Below, in pieces: positions 56,506 to 64,000 of a stretch of DNA of 64,000 bases; positions within the stretch are counted from its first letter, which is position 1; every line of letters begins with the position of its first letter. The translations under genes and the position numbers were made by a program. The notes beneath the pieces were generated by a model. It saw only the letters and a program-made list of their open reading frames with translations. It made no database searches and was not told where the DNA came from. Source of the DNA: Notamacropus eugenii (Eukaryota; Chordata; Mammalia; Diprotodontia; Macropodidae); the NCBI RefSeq assembly GCF_028372415.1, contig NC_092874.1, positions 61,131,865 through 61,195,864 on the forward strand. Direction: 5' to 3'.

Positions 56506-57887
56506 TTCAAACCTATTACTTTTTTCTGAATATCAGTGATTTAAGACTGATGGAGAGTTCCCTATTCAGAAGAAAAGTAACCAACCAGATTACTTTTTTT
56601 TTTGATCAGGGTCACCAAATATATTTTATATGGCTTATATATCATGCTAATTTACATTTTAAAAAATCCTAACTTATGATCAAGCTACAGACTTCACTAA
56701 GATCAAATCAAAAATTCTCTGATTCTAAGTCTACCAAAATGGAGACGTTGGCAGTTTCACCAGGAACCAGCGGACCTAGTACACATAATTAATTATGCCA
56801 ATCCTGCTGATTAAGTGGACTTTGAAGAAGGAGGCTAATGAAATAAATCCAGCATATTCTCAGTCTAGTTGACATTTTTATTATTTAATCTTCTGGCCAG
56901 GACACCATGACAGTGTCAAAATGGAGAATTTTCTTTTCTCTTTTGTACAAAGTCATTCCTTTGCTCAGACAAGGACAATAATTCTCAGAACCTATTCCAG
57001 AGAGTCAGCGGGTATTTTATTTCTCTCCAACACATTGTTCAGACAATAAAGAATTTCTTAAGATGGAAAATGAATGCAATAAGAAATGACTACATTTTGA
57101 AAAATAGAGTCCTGAAGCATCCAGAAAAAGTCATTCTCTTGCCCTGAAGCAAAAGGTGATTCCACATCCTCCTCACTCTGTGCTATTTCTATTAAAATAT
57201 TACAGCTGTCAATGGATCTCCAGAGCACATTTATGGGTAGAGATGGGAGATAGACTGTTCAACTTGCATATCATCCATCACAAGGTCTTACACGCAACCA
57301 ATTCCTGATTTTTAGGCATCTTTGGGAGAAATACTAACAACTCTTTGATGTTTCCGTGGTTCTTTAAAACAGATATAGTATGATTAAATGAGAAAATCCA
57401 ATCTTCCTCATCACCACCTACTTTCCCTCTATCCCCAATGTGGACATGTTATCTAAGCAACTAAGGGGCAAATTACTTTAAGACTAGGAATAAGGAATCA
57501 CCAAGACCTGGCGGGTCTCTCAGTGAAGTACACCCTTGTTAAGAGTGTTTGTAGTCTGAGAATGTAGCTTTCAGAACTTCCTAACCTCTGCCCAGAATTA
57601 GTTTGGGTACTAGGATCTACCTGACTCAGGTTACTCAGAAAGACAGAGAGATAAATTTTTTTCCACAGGTTATTTTGAATCTTTTATGTCTTAGTGTGAT
57701 CAAAAGCTATCCCCAGGAAAGCACCTAATACCTAGCAATATCACTTACTAAGGTAAAATTTCATTCTCAGACTCAAATGCAGAACTTAATGAGAGATCAA
57801 AGGATCAGGTATAGAAACAGAAGTCAGTTATTAAAATTTCAGAGGAAGAAAATTCATCTTCACCTCCTTTATTCCAGTCAATTTTAT
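56506..57887. other. Single-copy DNA, no gene seen
   Basis: No repeat or coding signal was recognised over about 1.4 kb. Confidence 0.5.
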
Positions 57888-57990
57888 ATACATATATATG
57901 TGTGTGTATGTATATGTCATATATATGTATGTGTGTATGTATATATGTATATATCATATACATATATATTTATATATGTATGTGTGTGTG
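57888..57990. repeat. (TATG)n composite microsatellite
   Basis: TATA, TGTG and TATG units, just before the L1 5' region. Confidence 0.95.
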
Positions 57991-58429
57991 GGCAAATCCA
58001 TTGCCTTTTTCCACTTTGGGGTCATAGTTCAAGAGTGGAGAGGAGGACTTTTGGCCAAGAGGGAGAAGAAGCCCTGAAGAACAATATCACTATTCATCAC
58101 AAAAGATCAATGACCTGAGCAGTAATATCAATTGCAAACCCAAGGGAGAAAGGGCTTTTCTTGGGTAAGTAGCAGAGGGTGCACAAGGAAAGCAGTGACT
58201 ACACCGCTCCCCAGATCACAATACCTTGGAAAAACTGTAAACTTCCAGACCCCAAGAAATAGCTCTAAAAACAGTAGGGCAAAATAGTCCTAGACTTGAG
58301 AGAGTGGCCTCTCTGAACCCATGCTGGGAAAAGAATCCAACTTTAAAATAAAGTTCAAAATAAAAATTAGGGTACAAAACTGAGCAAACAATAACAACAA
58401 TAAAAAGAACCTAAGCATAAAGAGATAAT

Positions 58430-59440
58430 ACAGTGACAGGGAAGATCAAGAAGCAAACTCAGAAGAAGATGGTAAAACAGCTATGATCAAAGCCCCAAAG
58501 AAAAATGTGAACTGGACACAACCCAAACAAGAATTCCTGGAAGAACTTAGAAGAGTGGTAGAGGAAAAATAGGTCAAGAAATGAACTGAAAGAAGAAAGT
58601 TATGAAAATATAATTAACACACTTGTAAAAGAGATACAAAAATACTGAAGAAAAATACATTAAAAAAGAAAACTGATCAAATGGAAGAAGAGATACCAAA
58701 AAAATCAGTAATGAAAGTAACTCCTTAAAAAGCAGAAATTGTCAGATGAAAAAAGTGGTTCAAAACATCACCGAAGAAAATAATTTCTTATAAATGAGTA
58801 TTGGCAAGTAAAAGCTAATGATTCCATGAGATATCAAGAAATAATAAAATAAAGTAAAAAGAATGAAAAAGTAGGAAAAATATGAAATATCTCATTGGAA
58901 AAACTAGTGAGCTGGAAAATAAATCAAGGAGAGATCATTTAAGAATTATTGTACTACCTGAATGCCATGATCAAAGAGAAAGCCCAGACATCACATTTCA
59001 AGAAATTATCTAAGAAAACTGTTCCAATATCCTAGAAAAAGAAGATAAAACAGACAATAAAAGGATCCACTGATCATGACCTGAATGAGATCCAAAACTG
59101 AAAATTTCCAGAAATATTATAGTCAAATTTCAAAGCTCCCAGGTGAAAGAGAATATACTTCAAGCAGCCCAAAAGAAACCTTTCAAATACTTTGAAGCTG
59201 CAGGCAGGATCACACATGATTTAGCAGCTACCATGTTAAAGGAGTGGAAGGTTTAAAATATAATATACCTGAGGGCAAAAGAGCTAGTATTACAATCAAG
59301 AATAACTTACCCAGCAATACTGTGCAGAATTCTTTGAGGGAAAATAGGTATTTAATGAAATAGAGGACTTAAGCATTCCTCATGAAAAGACCAAAGCTGA
59401 ATAGTAAGTTTGATTTAAGAACAAATGGTTAGGTAAGAAA
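58430..59440 (+). pseudogene. L1 ORF1 remnant
   Basis: Colinear with 37590-38434 and 1802-2470: a coiled-coil start, 'ggaaaaactagtgagctgga', 'ttgtactacctgaatgccat', 'gaaaatttccagaaatatta', and the C-terminal 'aataacttacccagcaatac'. Stops occur throughout. Confidence 0.75.
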
Positions 59441-59608
59441 GAGGTATATCCTGGGACAAGGGGGAAGGGAGATGGAAAAATGTGGGAAAGTATCTTATGT
59501 AAAAGAGCCAGGAAAGGAAGTTTTACAGTGGAGGGGGAAATGGAGGGAGGGGAAGCAATGCTTTAATCTCACATCTAAATCACTTCAAAGACAGTTTCAT
59601 TTATTAAT

Positions 59609-59642
59609 TCTCTCTCTCTCTCTCTCTCTCTCTCCCCCCCCC
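59609..59642. repeat. (TC)n with C-run
   Basis: About 12 TC units then nine C, in the inter-ORF region of the L1. Confidence 0.95.
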
Positions 59643-60587
59643 ATCATAAAAATCTACCTTACCTAAGAGACAAGTAGAAAAAGGAGAGATAAAAGAATTG
59701 AGGGTGAAGGTGGTGAGAAAAGAGAGGGCATAAGCAAAACAGACTTTAGAGAAGATATAATAAAAAGAGAGAAAAAAGGATAAAGAGAAGAAAATAGGAT
59801 GGAAGGAAATACATAGTTAACAATTATAGCTGTGGATGTGAACAAGATAAACTCACTCAAAAAATGGAAGTAGATACAAAAATGGATTAGAATCCAGAAT
59901 CCAATAGCATGGTTTTTACAAGAAACATACTTGCAACAAAAAGACACACTCAGAGTTAAAATAAAGGGCTAGATCAGAACCTATTATTCTTATGCTAAAG
60001 TAAAAAGGACAAGGATAGCAAAAGACCTCAGAAAATGCAAAACCAAAAACAGACTTAATTAAAAGGGATAAGCAGGGACTGCATCTTGCTAAAAGGAACT
60101 ATAAACGATAAGGCAATATCAGTATTAAAGACATATGCACCAAATTGCTTGGTATCATAATTATTAAAGGAAAAGTTAAATGAATTTTAAGACAATACAG
60201 AATTACAAGGAAGACAGTAAAACTATACGAGTGGGGGAGTTCAACTTTCCCTTCTCAGACTTAGATAGATATTACCATAAAATAAATAAGAAAGAAATTA
60301 AGAAAATGGAGATAATCCTAGAAAAGGTAAATATGATGGACCTTAGGGGAAAAAACTGAATGGAAATAGAAAGAAATATAACATTTTTGCTGTTGCACAT
60401 GACACTTTCAAAATAACTGACCATATGTTAGGGCATAAAGCCTTCACAATCAAATTATAAAAGCAGAAATACTAAATGTATCTTTTTCATACCACAATGC
60501 AAAAATGTCACAGAAAGACAGAATAAAAATAATTGAAAACTAAATAATCTAATCCTAAAAAAATGAGCAGATGAAAGAACGAATCAC

Positions 60588-60599
60588 AGAAACTATCAA
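60588..60599. repeat. Left target duplication of the younger L1
   Basis: agaaactatcaa pairs with agaaacgatcaa at 61336-61347 (11 of 12). Confidence 0.85.
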
Positions 60600-61335
60600 G
60601 GTAAAGCTGTGAGCTGATCCACCCACTCTTGAGAGCAATTTGGAACTATGCCCAAAGGGCTACAAAAACATGCATACCATTTGACCCAGCAATATCACTT
60701 CTGGGACTCTATCCCAAAGAGATCATAGAAATGGGAAAGGGTCCCACATGTATAAAAATATTTATAGCAGCTCTCTTTGTGGTGGCCAAAACTGGAAATC
60801 AAGGGGATGCCCATCAATTGGGGAACGGCTGAAAAAATTGTGGTATATGAATGTAATGGAATACTATTGTTCTGTGAGAAATGATGAACAGGAAGACTTC
60901 AGAGAAACCTGGAAAGAACTATATGAACTGATGCTGAGTGAAAGGAGCAGAGTCAAGAGAACTTTGTACACAGCAACAACCACAGTGTGCAAGAAATTTC
61001 TGGTAGACTTAGTACTTCATTGCAATGCATCAACTTAAAAAATTTCCAATGGACTCCTGAGGCAAAACTCTTCCACATCCAGAGAAAGAACTATGAAATT
61101 GGATCACAGATAGAAATAGATTATTTTCTTTTGCATTATGTTTTATTTTATGATTTCTCCCATTTATTTTAATTTTTCTATTCAACATGTATTTAATAGG
61201 AATGTACATGTAGAACCTATATAACCTTGTACACCATTTCAGGGAGGGAGTGGGGAAGGAGGGGAAAAAAAATCTAAGATATGTGGAAGTGATTGTCGAA
61301 CACTGAAAACAAATAAAATAATTTAATTAAAAAAA
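60600..61335 (+). mobile_element. Younger 5'-truncated L1, nested
   Basis: It contains the ORF2 C-terminus and 3' UTR only. Frames of 67 and 96 codons remain: FDPAISLLGLYPKEIIEMGK, then MNVMEYYCSVRNDEQEDF and ERSRVKRTLYTATTTVCKKF. One frameshift near 60800 separates them. It ends in an A-rich tail (61320-61336) and has the clearest L1 boundaries in the window. Confidence 0.9.
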
Positions 61336-61347
61336 AGAAACGATCAA
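61336..61347. repeat. Right target duplication of the younger L1
   Basis: agaaacgatcaa, immediately after the A-tail. The older L1 continues as 'taattacactgagaatgac'. Confidence 0.85.
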
Positions 61348-62630
61348 TAATTACACTGAGAATGACAACGAGGATACAACAATCCAAAAATTGTGGGATG
61401 GAGCCAAGGTAGCACTTAGGGGGAAAATGTATACATCTAAATATATCAGTCAACATAAGAAAGGGCAGATCAGTGAAATGGCCACAGAAAGATAGACTAA
61501 AAATTAGAAACTAAATAATCTAATCCTTAAAAATGAGTGGGTCAAACAACAAATCATAGGAACAATCAATAACTCCATCTGAAAGAATAATGAGACAACA
61601 CACTAAAATTTATGGGGTTCAGTCAAAATAGTTCTTAGGGGAAATTTTATATCTCTAAATGCTTATGTGAATAAAATAAAGAGGTCAGTGAACTGGGCAT
61701 GCAACTAAAAAAGCTAGAAGAAAAACAAATTTTTTATAGCAGGAATGCAAGATTGGTTCAATATTAGGAAAACTATCAGCATAATTGACCATATCAATAA
61801 CAAAATTAACAGAAATCATGTGATCATCTCCATATATGTAGGGAAAAGCCTTTGACAAAATACAACATGTATCCCTACTAAAAACATTAAAGAGCTTAAG
61901 AATAGGGTTTTCCTTAAAATGATAAGTAGCATCTATCTAAAACCATCAGTTAGCATTATATATAATGAGAATAAGCCAGAAGCATTTCCAATAGACAAAA
62001 ATGTCTATTATCACCACTGTTATTTCTTTTTCTGTTATTCAATATTGTACTAGAAATGTAAGCTTTAGCAATAAAGGAAAAAGAAATGAAAATAATAAGA
62101 ATAGGCAATAAAGAAACAAAACTATCACTCTTTGCAGATGATATGATGGCATACTTAGAGAATCCTAGAGAATCCACTAAAAACTACTGAAATAGTGAGG
62201 GTGGGGAGAGATGGAGAAAATTTTGAATTCAAATTTTTGTAGAAGTGAATGTTGAGAACTGAAAAATAAATTATATATTTAAAAAAATAAAGAAAAAGAA
62301 AAAAATTAAAACTATAATCATATGAAAAAATGTTAAATAACAATTGATTAGAGAAATACAAATTATAACAACTCTGAAGTAGCACCTCACAGCTATCAAA
62401 TTGGCTAATATAACAAAAAAGGAACATTATAAATGTTGGAGAGGATGTGGGAAAATTAGAACACATTGTTGGTTGGGTGGTGAACTGATCCAACTATTCT
62501 GAAGAGCAATTTGGAACTATACCCATAGGACTATTAAACTGTGCATACCCTTTAATCCAGAAATACCACTTCTAGTCAGTATCCCAAAGAGATAACAAAA
62601 TAATAAACTTACTTATTTTTAGAGTTTTAG
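61348..62630 (+). mobile_element. Older L1 ORF2 continuation, rearranged
   Basis: Up to about 61485 the older ORF2 continues. At about 61486 the text returns to an upstream part of ORF2 ('aaactaaataatctaatcct' also at 60540), so a second L1 copy or a duplication starts here. It then jumps at about 61730 into RT sequence ('atagcaggaatgcaagattg', 'ctctttgcagatgatatgat' at 62131, giving LFADDMM). A further jump at 62300 reaches the C-terminal region. ADDM is the RT active-site core. Confidence 0.78.
62190..62300 (+). mobile_element. HAL1-type 3' end scrap inside L1
   Basis: 'gagggtggggagagatggag', 'aaaattttgaattcaaattt' and 'gaatgttgagaactgaaaaa' match the 3' end of the element at 3330-3425 and end in an A-rich tail. 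Confidence 0.7.
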
Positions 62631-62634
62631 CTTT

Positions 62635-63105
62635 TTAAAATCTTAAAAATAATAACATACATAATCAATCTAATATAGAAATCTATCTTACCTGATAGGA
62701 ACATAAGATAGGAGGAGATTAAGTAAGTTTGGGGCAACTGACAGAAAAGAGGGCAGATCATGGAAGGCAGTAGACAAAAGTGAGACACTGTTGAGGAGGG
62801 AAAGGGCAAAGGGAGAGAGAGGGAGGACAAACTGGAGGGAAAATAGGATGGAGAGAAATACACAGGTAGTAGTCACAATTGTAAATATGAATGAGATGAA
62901 TTCTCCCATAAAACAAGCAGATCACAGAATGGATCAAAAACCAGATTCCTACAGTATGTTGTTTACAAGAAACACTCTTGAAACAGAGTGACACATAAAG
63001 AGTGAAGAGTAAAGGTAAGAAGGCAGAGCAGAATCTATTATGCTTCAGCTGAAGAAAAAAAAGCAGGCTTAATAATCCTGATCTCAGACAAAGTAAAGCA
63101 AAATC
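62635..63105 (+). mobile_element. L1 inter-ORF and ORF2 start fragment
   Basis: Colinear with 4640-5090: 'gaaatctatcttacctgata', 'gcagatcatggaaggcagta', 'aatatgaatgagatgaattc' and 'ctattatgcttcagctgaag'. The minus-strand frames here are shadows. Confidence 0.75.
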
Positions 63106-63109
63106 AAAT

Positions 63110-63593
63110 ACAGAATCCTCTGGCATGCAAAGACCTTTGTATTCTAGCCCCTGGAAATTTTACATTTCCAGGCTTCTCGTACCTTACTCCACACCATATT
63201 CTCTTCAATCCAGTGACTCTGGTTTTCTAGCTATTCCAAGAAAACAATACTACATCATTTGGCTCTATGTTTTTTCTCTAGTTTTCTCCCATGCTACCTA
63301 CTTTCCCTAGATTCTAAATTCCAAACAAAAGTCCATCTTCTACAGGAAATCTTTCCCAACCCCTCTCAATTCTAGTGCCTTCCCTGTGTTAATTATTTCC
63401 TATTTATCATATGTGTGTGTTCTTTTTTATATTTGTTGTATTCCCAATTAGATAGATAAATTCCCAATTAGATTCCCAATTAGATGGATGCTAGATTGCA
63501 GAGGCATTCTTTTATCCATTTTTGTATCCTCAACACTTAGCACAGTGCCTAATTCATGATAGGTGCTAAATAATTTTTGAGTAATATATTTTG
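63110..63593 (+). mobile_element. L2 LINE 3' region
   Basis: 'ccaggcttctcgtaccttac', 'caggaaatctttcccaaccc', 'gctagattgcagaggcattc' and 'cttagcacagtgcctaattc' are in L2 order. A small local triplication of 'ttcccaattagat' is at 63441-63486. Confidence 0.75.
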
Positions 63594-63800
63594 CCTCCGC
63601 CCGCCATTAGAATGTGAGATCTTTGAAAAGAAAGGACAATGATACTTTTCTACCTGTATCCTCGACATTTAGTACAGTGCTTAGGACACAGTAAACACTT
63701 GATAGATGTAGGTGAGGTTTTTTTATTCATTCATATAGCCACACAAGGTCTTTCCTGATCACCCCAGTTCTTAGTGCACTGCCTTCACTACTCCAGAATT
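63594..63800 (+). mobile_element. Further L2 3' end fragments
   Basis: 'cgccattagaatgtgagatc', 'cgacatttagtacagtgctt' and 'agtaaacacttgatagatgt' are a second L2 terminus. 'cctgatcaccccagttctta' at 63756 starts a third scrap. Confidence 0.6.
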
Positions 63801-64000
63801 TATTTTGGATCATGGGGTCATGCCCACTGGGATGTAGCCCTAGAGTGACATGGTGGTATTTCCCCAGGCACGGTTATTGCTGATACATATCTGGTTGGCT
63901 TCACTACTAGTATGACCTGGAGTGGTTGGAATTAGAAATGACAGAGAAGGATGAGTGGGCTGAGGTGTAGAGGTGGGACAAAAAAGAGATACCATAACAA

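Larger units (their letters stand above)
58000..60599 (+). mobile_element. Older L1: 5' UTR, ORF1 and start of ORF2
   Basis: The 5' UTR part ('ttggccaagagggagaagaa', 'aacttccagaccccaagaaa') is followed by ORF1 (about 58430-59440), an inter-ORF purine-rich part and the ORF2 endonuclease start (59810 on, reading AVDVNKIN-type and QETYLQQ-type phrases). All frames are broken. At 60600 a younger L1 interrupts it. It resumes at 61348. Confidence 0.82.

Overview
The window reads as intergenic or intronic DNA from a marsupial (metatherian) nuclear genome. It is AT-rich and CpG-poor, and no intact host protein gene, rRNA or tRNA gene can be supported. The marsupial assignment rests on the repeat set: L1 copies of the marsupial type, 'half-L1' (HAL1-like) elements with ORF1 but no ORF2, tRNA-headed CORE-SINEs whose 3' tails match RTE-clade LINEs, BovB/RTE fragments, and many old L2 and CR1/L3-clade remnants. 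I cannot name the species.

Layout. 1-10,985 is a nested stack. A HAL1-like element (1-3,425) carries a full-length processed pseudogene of emerin (EMD; 312-1,801) bounded by a 14-bp target-site duplication. Next comes a degraded L1 (3,426-10,985). It is split by the 3' end of an opposite-strand L1 (5,118-6,766), which is itself split by a CpG-rich solo retroviral LTR (5,173-5,782, 6-bp target duplication). The same L1 also holds a palindromic hAT-like element (7,374-7,543) and a 42-bp, four-copy, in-phase tandem repeat (10,115-10,282). 11-22 kb is mostly single-copy DNA with scattered SINEs, two L2 3' ends and one weak candidate terminal exon (13,697-13,953). 22.5-25 kb holds an RTE LINE with a head-to-head 5' inversion and a separate BovB-like fragment. 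25-30 kb is sparse, with the longest repeat-poor stretch at 27.8-29.4 kb.

30-40 kb contains a TATA-bearing endogenous retroviral LTR, further HAL1/L1 fragments, a CR1-clade fragment, an L1 ORF1 region with only one frameshift (37,590-38,434), and an L1 whose 5' UTR lies about 120 bp from its 3' UTR (39,410-40,030). 40-58 kb is old DNA: SINEs in both orientations, composite microsatellites, a MamTip-like hAT remnant, a possible ancient LINE, a probable second LTR, CR1/L3 pieces and L2 pieces (one interrupted by a SINE). 58-63.1 kb is another L1 stack, in which a younger 5'-truncated L1 sits inside an older L1 with a 12-bp target duplication. The window ends in L2 3' ends.

No genes work together here. 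What is preserved is a record of reverse transcription: L1 machinery made the EMD retrocopy and the nested L1s, RTE machinery probably moved the tailed SINEs, and a retrovirus left a solo LTR. All family names come from recognising conserved phrases by eye. Boundaries without a visible target duplication are approximate.
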